A stretch of DNA of 10,394 nucleotides, taken from the NCBI GenBank assembly GCA_028876585.1, contig JAGWRL010000166.1:1-10394 (forward strand). Reading direction: 5' to 3'. Source of the stretch: Pseudomonadota bacterium (GTDB taxonomy: Bacteria > Pseudomonadota > Alphaproteobacteria > Rhizobiales > Beijerinckiaceae). Shown one piece after another: positions 1 through 7,555 of this stretch (the stretch's first letter is position 1; each line of letters begins with the position of its first letter). A program made the translations under genes and the position numbers. The notes below the pieces were generated by a model. The model saw only the letters and a program-made list of their open reading frames with translations. It had not been told where the DNA came from and did no database searches.

Positions 1-920
1 CTTCGTTCGCAGTCAAGCGGAGGCGACGGCGCGCCGGTTCCGGTGAGGCGGACGCCTTGGCGGACGTCGAGGCGCTGAAGATCGCAAGCGCCGGCTGTCC
101 GCATTGCGGCGCCTTCGAGATCGCGCCTTGGGGGTGGGCGCATGAACTGCGCCGCTACCGCTGCGCCGATTGCAGGCGAACCTTCAACGCAGCGACAAAG
201 ACGCCAATGGCGCGCCTGCGCAAGCGAGAGGGTTGGATGACGCAGGCTCAGGCGCTGATCGACGGCGTAAGCTTGGCCAAAGCCGCTGAACGATGCGGCG
301 TTCATCCCACGACGGCGTTTCGCTGGCGGCATCGCTTTCTGGCCGCGCCCGCGCTCGACAAGCCTATGACTTTGAAGGGGATTGTCGAAGCCGACGAGAC
401 CTTCATTCTGGAATCGTTCAAAGGACGGCGCTCGGACTTGCCGCGTCCGGCGCGCCGGCGCGGCGGCCGCGGCAAACATCCGGGTTTGTTTTTCGAGAAC
501 ATCCCGGTTCTTGTCGCCCGCGATCGCGAAGGCGCGACGATCGACGCCGTTTTGCCCGAAGACACAGCCGTCTGCGTCGCGGCGGGACTGAAGGACGCGG
601 TCACATCCGCCAATCAACTCGTCTGCGACGGCGGCATGGCCATTCGAGCCTTCGCGCGCCGTCGCCGCATCCCCGTCCATATCGTCCCGTCGCCCGGCAA
701 GCCGGACGCCGTGACGCCCGACATGCACCTCAACAACGTCAACGCCTATCACAGCCGGCTCAAGGAGTGGCTGCGACGCTTCCACGGCGTCGCGACCAAA
801 AATCTCCCCAACTACCTGGGTTGGCGTCGAGCCATCGAGGCCTGGGGCGACAAACTAACCCCAAAAAACTGCCTCCTCTCCGCCCTCGGAAATGGGCCAT
901 ATCAACAGTTAGCGCTATAA
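1..920 (+). mobile_element. IS1595/ISXO2-type insertion sequence, right part (left end outside window)
   Basis: The transposase reading frame here belongs to the IS1595 family, so this stretch is the right-hand part of such an element. No copy of the sequence near the right end (about 893-920) is found in reverse complement in the first 56 bases, so the left terminus must lie before the window. The right terminus is probably at or just after the transposase stop. The bases at 899-917 are AT-richer than the surroundings and include the 8-base palindrome TAGCGCTA (910-917), which may be part of the terminal inverted repeat. The exact end and any target duplication cannot be fixed without the left end. 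Confidence 0.65.
3..920 (+). CDS. IS1595 family (ISXO2-like) transposase, probably 5'-partial
   Basis: Catalyses transposition of its insertion sequence. Residue numbers below count from a possible TTG start at 57. An N-terminal zinc ribbon is seen as CPHCG (14-18) and CADC (36-39), followed by a helix-turn-helix-like stretch (61-95) ending in TTAFRWRHRFL. The catalytic core shows D113 in EADETF, D191 in CDGG, and HLNNVNAYHSRLKEW (224-238), which supplies the Asn/Lys of a DDNK-type active site (probably N227 and K236). The conserved block GVATKNLPNYLGWRR follows at 244-258. The frame has no stop from base 3 to the TTG at 57, and relatives usually carry more residues before the zinc ribbon, so the true start is probably upstream of the window. 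TTG 57 with a weak GTGAGG before it is the alternative. The core is intact with no frameshift, so it may be active. Confidence 0.88.
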   Translation, partial: SFAVKRRRRRAGSGEADALADVEALKIASAGCPHCGAFEIAPWGWAHELRRYRCADCRRTFNAATKTPMARLRKREGWMTQAQALIDGVSLAKAAERCGVHPTTAFRWRHRFLAAPALDKPMTLKGIVEADETFILESFKGRRSDLPRPARRRGGRGKHPGLFFENIPVLVARDREGATIDAVLPEDTAVCVAAGLKDAVTSANQLVCDGGMAIRAFARRRRIPVHIVPSPGKPDAVTPDMHLNNVNAYHSRLKEWLRRFHGVATKNLPNYLGWRRAIEAWGDKLTPKNCLLSALGNGPYQQLAL

Positions 921-1049
921 GAACCTTCGGCGCGGGGCTCGAGGGCGCGGCGCGGGCGTGGGCGATGAAGACGCGTTTGCGGGGCATGGGCGTTCTCAAG
1001 GTCGCGCCCTCCGCTGGACAGACTCAACCCGCTCCGCTACCTCGCCCCC
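921..1049. other. Spacer between insertion sequence and ruvB
   Basis: These 129 bases between the transposase stop and ruvB show no recognisable gene. In no frame do they resemble the C-terminus of RuvA, which usually precedes ruvB. No convincing -35/-10 pair was seen. The bases just before the ruvB ATG are C-rich with no Shine-Dalgarno sequence. Transcription of ruvB must start here or read out of the insertion sequence. Confidence 0.4.
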
Positions 1050-2084
1050 ATGACTGCTCCGCCCCGCCGCCTGGTTTCGGCCGAGAAGCGGCCCGAGGAC
1101 GATGCGGCGCTCAGGCCGCAGGTTCTGGCCGACTTCACCGGCCAGGAAGCCGCGCGCAAAAACCTCAAAGTGTTCATCGAATCGGCGAAAACGCGCGGCG
1201 AGGCGCTCGATCACGTGCTGTTCGTCGGCCCGCCCGGCCTCGGCAAGACGACACTGGCGCAGATCGTGGCGCGCGAACTGGGCGTCAATTTCCGCTCCAC
1301 CTCCGGCCCGGTGATCGCCAAGGCCGGCGATCTGGCGGCGCAGCTCACCAATCTGGAGCCGCGCGACGTATTGTTCATCGACGAGATCCACCGGCTCAAC
1401 CCGGCGGTGGAGGAAATCCTCTATCCCGCGATGGAGGATTTCCAGCTCGATCTGATCATCGGCGCCGGGCCGGCGGCGCGCTCGGTCAAGATCGACCTCG
1501 CGCCGTTCACGCTGGTCGGCGCCACCACGCGGGCGGGGCTGCTGACGACGCCTTTGCGCGACCGGTTCGGCATTCCGGTGCGGCTCAATTTCTACACCGT
1601 GGCGGAATTGCAGGGCATCGTCGGGCGCGCGGCGCGGGTGATCGGGCTTTCGCTTTCCGACGACGGGGCCAACGAGATCGCCAAGCGCTCGCGCGGCACG
1701 CCGCGCATCGCCGGGCGGCTGCTGCGGCGCGTGCGCGATTTCGCCGTGGTCGAGGGGGCGGCGATCGTGTCGCGCCAGCTTGCCGATTCGGCCTTGAGGC
1801 TGCTCGACGTCGACGCCATCGGGCTCGACATGATGGACCGGCGCTATCTCGACGCGATCGCGCTCAGTTTCGGCGGCGGGCCGGTTGGGGTCGAGACCAT
1901 CGCGGCGGCTTTGTCGGAGCCGCGCGACGCGATCGAGGAGATCATCGAGCCTTACCTGATCCAGCTCGGCTTCGTGCAGCGCACGCCGCGCGGGCGGCTG
2001 CTGACGGTGCATGCGTTCAGGCATCTCGGCCTGCCCGCCCCCGCCCTGCCGGCCGAGCAGAGCCTGCTGTTCGACGAGGATTAG
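1050..2084 (+). CDS. ruvB: Holliday junction branch migration helicase RuvB
   Basis: ATP-driven motor of the RuvABC resolvasome. Hexameric rings pump DNA through the RuvA-bound Holliday junction during recombinational repair. The 344 residues are the normal family length. Visible motifs: [10 protein letters not shown] (31-40), Walker A GPPGLGKT (60-67), Walker B LFIDEIH (108-114), sensor 1 GATTRAG (157-163), the arginine-finger region LRDRFG (169-174), and sensor 2 [16 protein letters not shown] (215-230). A C-terminal winged helix contains [14 protein letters not shown] and [17 protein letters not shown]. In sensor 2 a Gly (222) replaces the more usual Asn. The ATG at 1050 gives the standard N-terminus but lacks a Shine-Dalgarno sequence. 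ruvC and ruvA, normally just upstream, are absent; an insertion sequence is there instead. The stop codon overlaps that of the convergent gene. Confidence 0.97.
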   Translation: MTAPPRRLVSAEKRPEDDAALRPQVLADFTGQEAARKNLKVFIESAKTRGEALDHVLFVGPPGLGKTTLAQIVARELGVNFRSTSGPVIAKAGDLAAQLTNLEPRDVLFIDEIHRLNPAVEEILYPAMEDFQLDLIIGAGPAARSVKIDLAPFTLVGATTRAGLLTTPLRDRFGIPVRLNFYTVAELQGIVGRAARVIGLSLSDDGANEIAKRSRGTPRIAGRLLRRVRDFAVVEGAAIVSRQLADSALRLLDVDAIGLDMMDRRYLDAIALSFGGGPVGVETIAAALSEPRDAIEEIIEPYLIQLGFVQRTPRGRLLTVHAFRHLGLPAPALPAEQSLLFDED

Positions 2085-2097
2085 TCCTTCACGTCGG
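2071..2097. repeat. Imperfect palindrome around the overlapping stop codons of two convergent genes
   Basis: CGACG (2072-2076) pairs with CGTCG (2092-2096), and AGGA (2077-2080) pairs with TCCT (2085-2088). The loop TTAG (2081-2084) holds both stop codons: TAG for ruvB on plus and TAA for the minus gene. A 3-base bulge (2089-2091) separates the two stems. There is no T-tract on either side, so a role as a two-way terminator is only a possibility. Confidence 0.3.
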
Positions 2098-2320
2098 TCC
2101 TCGGCCGGTCGCTGCCCCTGGCGCTCTCCTCGCGCCATTCCCCCTCCGGCGTCTCGTACTGGATCGGCGTGGTCTCGTCGGGCGCGCGCTGCTCGGCGGC
2201 GGCGCGCGCGGCGGCTTTGTGGGCGCGCTCGCGGCTGGGAAACGTCTCCGAGATGGTGCCGCCCATGCGATAGGCCCAGCCGCCGTCGTGCTCGATGATC
2301 ACATAGGTGACATGCGACAA
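2081..2320 (-). CDS. Small DUF2188-like protein (79 aa)
   Basis: A short soluble protein of unknown function. The sequence [18 protein letters not shown], then [21 protein letters not shown], then [16 protein letters not shown] resembles the DUF2188 proteins common in Hyphomicrobiales: a conserved HDGGWAY core, an Ala-rich helix and an acidic C-terminus. The start chosen is TTG (2318-2320 on minus), 6 bases after a GGAGG; it gives MSHVTYV. A second TTG two codons upstream sits directly on the GGAGG and is less likely. The only nearby ATG is out of frame. No signal peptide or membrane segment is seen. It ends inside the ruvB stop codon (4-base tail-to-tail overlap) and is divergent from the glucosidase gene. 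No function is assigned. Confidence 0.8.
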   Translation of the reverse strand: MSHVTYVIIEHDGGWAYRMGGTISETFPSRERAHKAAARAAAEQRAPDETTPIQYETPEGEWREESARGSDRPRTDVKD

Positions 2321-2452
2321 GGCCAACCTCCCGGGAACCAGAGCGTTCGTGCGATGTTTTACGCCTGCGCCGGAGGGCGCGGCAAGCCGCGCATTGCGCC
2401 CCGGCGCGAACGTCGCTACGCAGTTTCCGCCGAAGGACGCTCCTCGTAAGCG
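2321..2452. promoter_or_regulatory. Divergent intergenic region with a GC-rich hairpin
   Basis: These 132 bases separate two divergently read genes and must hold the promoters for both; no clear -35/-10 pair could be picked. On minus, GGGAGG precedes the small gene. Two nested inverted repeats are visible. GCGCGG (2378-2383) and CCGCGC (2388-2393) enclose the loop CAAG. The outer arms GCGCCGG (2368-2374) and CCGGCGC (2401-2407) flank them. This could be a structured leader of the glucosidase mRNA or simply GC-rich DNA. No T-run follows, so it does not look like an intrinsic terminator. Confidence 0.35.
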
Positions 2453-5176
2453 ATGAAAACCGAAACCGCCAACGCGCCCGCGCAGGACCTCTCCGCCACC
2501 GAGGAAGCCAAACGCCTCGCCAGCATCGCCACGGGCGTCGATTGGCGCCGCTGGGGCCCCTATCTGGCCGAGCGGCAATGGGGCACGGTGCGCGAGGATT
2601 ATTCGCCCGACGGCGACGCCTGGGTCGCGTTTCCGTTCGAGCAAGCGATCAGCCGCGCCTATCGCTGGGGCGAGGACGGGCTCGCCGGCTGGTCCGACGA
2701 CAAGCAGAAACTCTGCCTGTCGCTGGCGCTGTGGAACGGCCTCGACCCAATCCTGAAAGAACGGCTCTACGGCCTCACCAACGCGCAGGGCAATCACGGC
2801 GAGGACGTAAAGGAGCTTTACTATTACCTCGACGGCGTCCCCAGCCACGCCTACTTGAAGATGCTCTACAAATATCCGCAAGCGCGCTTTCCCTACGAGC
2901 GGCTGCGCGACGAGAATGCCCGACGCGGCCTCGACGAGCGCGAATTCGAGCTAATTGACACGGGCGTGTTCGACGACGACGCCTATTTCGACGTCGAGAT
3001 CGAATACGCCAAAGCCGGCGTCGAGGACGTGCTGATGCGCGTGCGCGCGACCAACCGGGGCGCGCGGCCGGCCCGCCTTTGTCTGATCCCGCAGCTCTGG
3101 CTGCGCAATCGCTGGTCGTGGGCGCCGCTCGACGCTCGCCCCGAACTGCGGCTCGAAGGCGGGCGCATCGGCGTCTATCAAAGCGACGACGTGGAGCGCG
3201 AACTCGCCTGGGACTTTTCAGGCAAGCCGCTGTTCTGCGACAACGACACCAATTATCACAAACTATGGGGCCAGCCGCGCTCCGGCTACGCCAAGGACGG
3301 CGTCAACGATTATCTCGTGCTCGGCGACGAGAGCGCCATCAATCCGGCCGGGCGCGGCACCAAGGCGGCGGTGGCGCAGGATCTCACGCTCGCGCCCGGC
3401 GCAACCGCGACGATCCGGCTGCGGCTGCGATTGCGCGACGCCAGCGACCCGTTCGCCGACTTCGACGCGACGATGGCGCGGCGGATCGAAGAGACCGACG
3501 CGTTCTATCAGGCGTTGCAGGCCGACCTCGCCGACGCCGACGCGCGGCTGGTGCAGCGGCAGGCCTATGCCGGCATGTTGTGGTGCAAGCAGTTCTACGG
3601 CTACGACATTCGCCGCTGGTTGAAGGGCGATCCGCTGCAACCGCCGCCGCCGGCGGCGCGCAATGCCGGCCGCAACAGCGATTGGCTGCATTTCGCCTGC
3701 GGCGACACCGACGTCGCGCAATCGGGCGACATCATGTCGATGCCGGACAGTTGGGAATATCCCTGGTTCGCCGCCTGGGATCTGGCGTTCCACTGTGTCG
3801 TGCTGACGGCGATCGATCCCGCCTTCGCCAAATCGCAACTGACGCTGCTGACGCAATCGCGGCTGATGCATCCCAGCGGCCAACTACCGGCCTATGAGTG
3901 GAACTTCGACGACGTCAACCCGCCGGTGCAGGCGTGGGCGGCGCTGCGCATCTACGATCTCGACGCCGCCGCGACCGGCGTCGCCGACCGGATGTTTCTT
4001 GAGCGCGTGTTTCACAAGCTGCTGCTCAACTTCACCTGGTGGGTCAACCGTGAGGACGAGGGCGGCCGCAACATCTTCCAGGGCGGCTTCCTCGGGCTCG
4101 ACAATATCGGTCTGTTCGATATGCGCAAGCCGCTGCCATTCGGCGGCCGGCTCGACCAATCCGACGGCACCGCCTGGGTCGCCGCCTATGCGCTCGCGAT
4201 GATGCGAATGGCGCTGGAGCTGGCGAAGGCGAACCCGACCTACGAAGACCTCGCCACCAAATTCTTCGAGCACTTTCTCGAAATCGCCCAGGCGATGCAC
4301 GGCGCCGGCGAACCCGGCGACGAAGGGCTGTGGGACGAGCGCGAGGCGTTCTATTTCGACGTACTGCGCGCGCCGGGACAGGACCCGACGCTGCTGCGCA
4401 TCCGCTCCATCGTCGGACTGCTGCCGATCGTCGCCGCCGAGCTCGTGCCCGGCGATCTGTTCGACCGCTTCCCCCAGTTTAGCGCCCGCACCGAATGGTT
4501 CATCCAGCATCGGCCGGAATTGGCCCGCCTCGTCTCCGATTGGCGCCAACCAAACGCCAACGGCGACCGTCTGCTCGGCCTGATGCGCCGCCGCCGCCTC
4601 AACGCGCTGCTGACACGGATGCTCGACGAGACGGAATTCCTGTCGCCGCACGGCGTGCGCTCGGTGTCGCGCCACCATCTCGACCATCCCTTTGAAGTCA
4701 GTTTCGCCGATCAGACATTCTCTCTCAAATATGAGCCAGGCGAAGGCGAGACGCGCCTCTACGGCGGCAATTCCAACTGGCGCGGCCCCGTCTGGGCGCC
4801 GATCAACTTCCTGCTGATTGAAGGACTGCGCAAGTTGCACCGCTTCTATGGCGACGAATTCCGCATGGAATGTCCCACCGGCTCGCAGACTTACATGCAC
4901 CTTGGCGAGATCGCCGATGAACTGTCGCGCCGCTTCTGCGCACTGTTCCTGAAAGAGGGCTCCGGCCGGCGCGCCTACCAGGCCGCAACACCACGGTTCG
5001 ACGACGACCCGCATTTCCGCGACCGGCTGCAATTCTTCGAATATTTCCATGGCGACACCGGCCGCGGCTGCGGCGCCTCGCATCAGACCGGCTGGAGCGG
5101 CGTCGTCGCGCTGCTGCTGCGCGATGCGACGCGGCCTTCCCCCGACGCGGGCGAACGAAGCCACCAAACAACATAA
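2453..5176 (+). CDS. GH63/MGH1-like glycoside hydrolase (glucosidase), 907 aa
   Basis: A large bacterial alpha-glycosidase of the GH63 clan, in the group usually annotated as glucosidase (MGH1-like domain). These enzymes remove glucose by inversion, but the natural substrate of this subgroup is unclear. The N-terminal half (about 40-345) is beta-rich. The C-terminal half is the (alpha/alpha) barrel: SWEYPWFAAWDLAFH (433-447), PSGQLPAYEWNFDDVNPP (474-491), GFLGLDNIGLFD (545-556), NSNWRGPVWAPINF (773-786), and HGDTGRGCGASHQTGW (866-881). By analogy with GH63/GH37 active sites, D550 (LGLDN) is the candidate acid and E863 (FFEYF) the candidate base. The spacing of 313 residues is wider than in classic GH63 enzymes, suggesting an insertion around 620-750. 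There is no signal peptide, so it is probably cytoplasmic. An in-frame TAA at 2447-2449 makes ATG 2453 the earliest start. Confidence 0.85.
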   Translation: MKTETANAPAQDLSATEEAKRLASIATGVDWRRWGPYLAERQWGTVREDYSPDGDAWVAFPFEQAISRAYRWGEDGLAGWSDDKQKLCLSLALWNGLDPILKERLYGLTNAQGNHGEDVKELYYYLDGVPSHAYLKMLYKYPQARFPYERLRDENARRGLDEREFELIDTGVFDDDAYFDVEIEYAKAGVEDVLMRVRATNRGARPARLCLIPQLWLRNRWSWAPLDARPELRLEGGRIGVYQSDDVERELAWDFSGKPLFCDNDTNYHKLWGQPRSGYAKDGVNDYLVLGDESAINPAGRGTKAAVAQDLTLAPGATATIRLRLRLRDASDPFADFDATMARRIEETDAFYQALQADLADADARLVQRQAYAGMLWCKQFYGYDIRRWLKGDPLQPPPPAARNAGRNSDWLHFACGDTDVAQSGDIMSMPDSWEYPWFAAWDLAFHCVVLTAIDPAFAKSQLTLLTQSRLMHPSGQLPAYEWNFDDVNPPVQAWAALRIYDLDAAATGVADRMFLERVFHKLLLNFTWWVNREDEGGRNIFQGGFLGLDNIGLFDMRKPLPFGGRLDQSDGTAWVAAYALAMMRMALELAKANPTYEDLATKFFEHFLEIAQAMHGAGEPGDEGLWDEREAFYFDVLRAPGQDPTLLRIRSIVGLLPIVAAELVPGDLFDRFPQFSARTEWFIQHRPELARLVSDWRQPNANGDRLLGLMRRRRLNALLTRMLDETEFLSPHGVRSVSRHHLDHPFEVSFADQTFSLKYEPGEGETRLYGGNSNWRGPVWAPINFLLIEGLRKLHRFYGDEFRMECPTGSQTYMHLGEIADELSRRFCALFLKEGSGRRAYQAATPRFDDDPHFRDRLQFFEYFHGDTGRGCGASHQTGWSGVVALLLRDATRPSPDAGERSHQTT

Positions 5177-5178
5177 GC

Positions 5179-5192
5179 GGGAGACCCACATG
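5179..5192 (+). promoter_or_regulatory. Ribosome binding site fixing the SDR start
   Basis: GGGAG (5179-5183) lies 6 bases before the ATG at 5190. This selects that ATG over earlier in-frame starts, such as one at 5049, that would run back into the glucosidase gene. The gap of 13 bases after the glucosidase stop suggests the two genes are co-transcribed. Confidence 0.7.
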
Positions 5193-6053
5193 ACCAACGC
5201 CGCCGCCAATCAAGCCGGGCCGAACGCCGCCGCGCCGCCGCTGCCGCCGCTGCCGAAACTGCTGCGCGGGCAGAAGGCGCTCGTCACCGGCGCCAATTCC
5301 GGCATCGGCAAGGCCGTCGCCCTCGCTTTGGCGGAGGCCGGCGCCGATGTCGGCGTCAATTATGTCGTCGAACCGGACAAGGCCGAGGAGGCGGCGGCGG
5401 CGGCGCGCGCCTTCGGCGTCAACGCGAAGATCTACCAGGGCGACGTGTCGAGCGAAGCGGACGTCAACCGGATGGTCGCCCAGTTCATCGCCGATTTCGG
5501 CGCGCTCGACATCGTGGTCGCCAATGCGGGGTTGCAGCGCGACGCCAGCATCGCGACGATGACGCTCGATCAGTGGAACAAGGTCCTCTCCGTCAATCTG
5601 ACCGGCCAGTTTCTGTGCGCCCGCGCCGCCATCGCGCAGTTCCGCGCCCAGGGCGACACGCGCAACGTCTCGCGCTCGCGCGGCAAGATCATCTGCATGA
5701 GTTCGGTGCATCAGATGATCCCCTGGGCCGGCCACGTCAATTACGCCAGCTCCAAGGGCGGCGTCATGCTGATGATGCAGAGCCTGGCGCAGGAATGCGC
5801 GCCCGACCGCATCCGCGTCAATTCCATCGCGCCCGGCGCGATCCGCACGCCGATCAACCATGACGCGTGGGCGACGCAGGACGCCTATGACAATCTGATG
5901 AAATTGATCCCCTATGGCCGGATCGGCGAACCCGAGGACATCGGCAAAGTCGCGGCGTGGCTCGCCTCCGATTATTGCGATTACATCGTCGGCGCCACCT
6001 TGTTCGTCGACGGCGGCATGACGCTATTCCCCGGATTTGCAACCAACGGCTGA
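5190..6053 (+). CDS. Short-chain dehydrogenase, glucose 1-dehydrogenase-like
   Basis: NAD(P)-dependent classical SDR oxidoreductase, cytoplasmic, 287 residues. It begins with an Ala/Pro-rich tail of about 27 residues. The Rossmann fold follows with TGANSGIG (33-40), GDV (84-86), NAG (112-114) and SVNLTGQF (134-141, active-site N136). The catalytic triad is completed by S171/S172, Y185 and K189 (NYASSKGG). The PG motif lies in SIAPGAIRTPIN (212-223), and GEPEDIGKVAAWLASD plus FVDGGMTLFPG form the C-terminus. This pattern is closest to glucose/ribitol dehydrogenases (glucose 1-dehydrogenase annotation), but the substrate of SDRs cannot be read from sequence. It follows the glucosidase gene by 13 bases, which fits oxidation of a sugar released by that enzyme. 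It ends 5 bases from the convergent ABC operon. Confidence 0.88.
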   Translation: MTNAAANQAGPNAAAPPLPPLPKLLRGQKALVTGANSGIGKAVALALAEAGADVGVNYVVEPDKAEEAAAAARAFGVNAKIYQGDVSSEADVNRMVAQFIADFGALDIVVANAGLQRDASIATMTLDQWNKVLSVNLTGQFLCARAAIAQFRAQGDTRNVSRSRGKIICMSSVHQMIPWAGHVNYASSKGGVMLMMQSLAQECAPDRIRVNSIAPGAIRTPINHDAWATQDAYDNLMKLIPYGRIGEPEDIGKVAAWLASDYCDYIVGATLFVDGGMTLFPGFATNG

Positions 6054-6062
6054 GCGGCTCAG
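6050..6062. repeat. Short palindrome containing both stop codons of convergent genes
   Basis: CTGAG (6050-6054), loop CGG, CTCAG (6058-6062). The left arm holds the TGA of the dehydrogenase gene and the right arm holds the TGA (read on minus) of the ABC ATPase gene. With only 5 bases between the two genes there is no room for a separate terminator. No T-tract is present, so termination here is not shown. Confidence 0.3.
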
Positions 6063-7555
6063 TGGATCGCGGCGTACATGATCTTCTCCTCGCTCGCTTC
6101 GGGCGCGGAGAATTCCTCAACCACCTTGCCAGCGCGGGTGACGAGGATGCGATCAGACAGCGCCAACACCTCGGGCAGATAGGACGAGATCACCACCACC
6201 GCTTTCCCCTCGTCGGCCAATCGGTTGATCAGCTCGTGGATCTCGACGATGGCGCCGACGTCGACGCCGCGCGTCGGCTCGTCGAAGATGATGAGATCGG
6301 GCTCCTGCACCAGCGATTTCGCCATCACGACCTTCTGTTGGTTGCCGCCCGACAGTTCCACCACCTTGGCGTCGTCGCCAATCGCGCGCACTTTCAACCG
6401 CTCGATCCAACCAGACCCGACCGCCGCCTGCTCCCGCCGCGACAACCAGGCGCGCCCCGCCGGAAATTTGGCGAGCAGGCCGAGATAGATGTTGCGGGCG
6501 ATCGAGGAGGTCTCGAAAAACCCCTCGAGCTTGCGGTCCTCGGTGACATAAGCGATGCCCGCCCTCACCGCCGGCGCCGGCACGGCGTAGCGCACCGGCC
6601 GGTCGCGCAACAGGATTTCGCCGCCGTGGAAAAAGTCGCGCTTGAGCACGCCCGCGACCACCTTGAACGTCTCGGTGCGCCCCGCCCCGACGAGCCCGAA
6701 CACGCCAGTGATCTGGCCGGCGAAAACGGAGAGCGAGTTGTTTCTCACAACCGGCGCCAGCTTCAGATTCTGCACCGTCAGGATGCGCTCGCCGGCCGGC
6801 CGCACAGTTGACTTCCTCACGCCATACAGCGTGTGCGAGAGATCGCGTCCAACCATCGCCTGCACGATGCGAGCGCGATCAAAGCGGCCCGCGTCGTCGG
6901 TCACCACATTGCGCCCGTCGCGCAGCACGGTGATCCGGTCGGCGAGCGCCAGCGCCTCCTCCAACGCGTGGCTGATGAACACGATCGAGACGCCGCGGCG
7001 TTGCAAGTCGCGCACCAGATCGAAGAAATATTTCTTCTCCTCCGGCGTCAACGTCGCGGTCGGCTCGTCAAATATGATGACCTTGGCCTTGTGCAGCACG
7101 GCGCGCGCGATTTCAACCATCTGCTTCTTCGCCGCGCCCAGCGCACCGACGGTTGCGGTCGGCGGCACGTCGAAATTGAGCGATTGCAGGAATTGCTGCG
7201 CGGCGATGTAGATGCCGCGCAGCCGGTTGTAAAAGCGTTCCTGACCGAGAAACAGGTTTTGCGCCACCGTCATGGTCGGCACGAGGCTGTTTTCCTGAAA
7301 CACCATGGCGACGCCGAGTTGACGCGCCTCCAGCGGCGAGCGCGGCGCCGTCGCCCGCCCCTCGATCTTCATGACGCCGGAGGTCAGCGTCACCACGCCG
7401 GCCATCACTTTTGTCAACGTCGATTTGCCGGCGCCGTTCTCGCCAACCAACGCATGGATCTCGCCGCGACGCAGGTCGAAATCGACGTCGGCGATGGCGG
7501 GCACGCCGGCGTAAAGCTTGGTCGCCTTCTCCAGCGACAGGATGAGATCGGTCAT
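6059..7555 (-). CDS. Sugar ABC importer ATP-binding protein, CUT2 (RbsA/XylG/MglA-like), double domain
   Basis: Energises uptake by the adjoining permease; peripheral on the cytoplasmic face. The 498 residues hold two nucleotide-binding domains, the usual RbsA-type layout. Domain 1: Walker A GENGAGKST (38-46), Q-loop VFQENS (85-90), signature LGAAKKQ (139-145), Walker B VIIFDEPT (159-166), switch His196 in ISHALEE. Domain 2: GLVGAGRTE (287-295) in place of Walker A without the Lys, TEDRKLEG (338-345), intact signature LSGGNQQK (401-408), Walker B LIIFDEPTRGVD (421-432), and ISSYLPE without the switch His. Domain 2 degeneracy is normal for the family. The domain 1 signature is also weak, so only one composite ATP site looks complete. 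The ATG overlaps the preceding stop (ATGA), and GGGGAG lies 8 bases upstream, pointing to coupled translation. The sugar is not identifiable. Confidence 0.93.
   Translation of the reverse strand: MTDLILSLEKATKLYAGVPAIADVDFDLRRGEIHALVGENGAGKSTLTKVMAGVVTLTSGVMKIEGRATAPRSPLEARQLGVAMVFQENSLVPTMTVAQNLFLGQERFYNRLRGIYIAAQQFLQSLNFDVPPTATVGALGAAKKQMVEIARAVLHKAKVIIFDEPTATLTPEEKKYFFDLVRDLQRRGVSIVFISHALEEALALADRITVLRDGRNVVTDDAGRFDRARIVQAMVGRDLSHTLYGVRKSTVRPAGERILTVQNLKLAPVVRNNSLSVFAGQITGVFGLVGAGRTETFKVVAGVLKRDFFHGGEILLRDRPVRYAVPAPAVRAGIAYVTEDRKLEGFFETSSIARNIYLGLLAKFPAGRAWLSRREQAAVGSGWIERLKVRAIGDDAKVVELSGGNQQKVVMAKSLVQEPDLIIFDEPTRGVDVGAIVEIHELINRLADEGKAVVVISSYLPEVLALSDRILVTRAGKVVEEFSAPEASEEKIMYAAIH

Noticed and set aside
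996..2138. Open frame of 380 codons antisense to ruvB
   Set aside because: Its amino-acid make-up (Arg, Gln, Asp, His rich) is the typical antisense shadow, and ruvB itself is unmistakable.
293..2449. Very long open frame (718 codons) on plus across the transposase end, ruvB and beyond
   Set aside because: It is the +1-shifted shadow of the transposase and ruvB frames. The translation is Arg/Ala-rich and low in complexity, as expected for off-frame reading of GC-rich genes, and it spans an insertion-sequence border.
2081..2881. Long 266-codon version of the small minus-strand gene
   Set aside because: The extra N-terminal part is antisense to the glucosidase N-terminus and shows no family similarity. 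The DUF2188-like sequence starts only after the TTG at 2320, which has a well-placed GGAGG.
5049..5189. Earlier in-frame start for the dehydrogenase inside the glucosidase gene
   Set aside because: The extra residues are an off-frame reading of the glucosidase C-terminus. The ATG at 5190 has a good ribosome binding site.
3884..5209. Open frame of 441 codons antisense to the glucosidase gene
   Set aside because: Antisense shadow with no recognisable motif. The plus frame has clear GH63-like motifs throughout.
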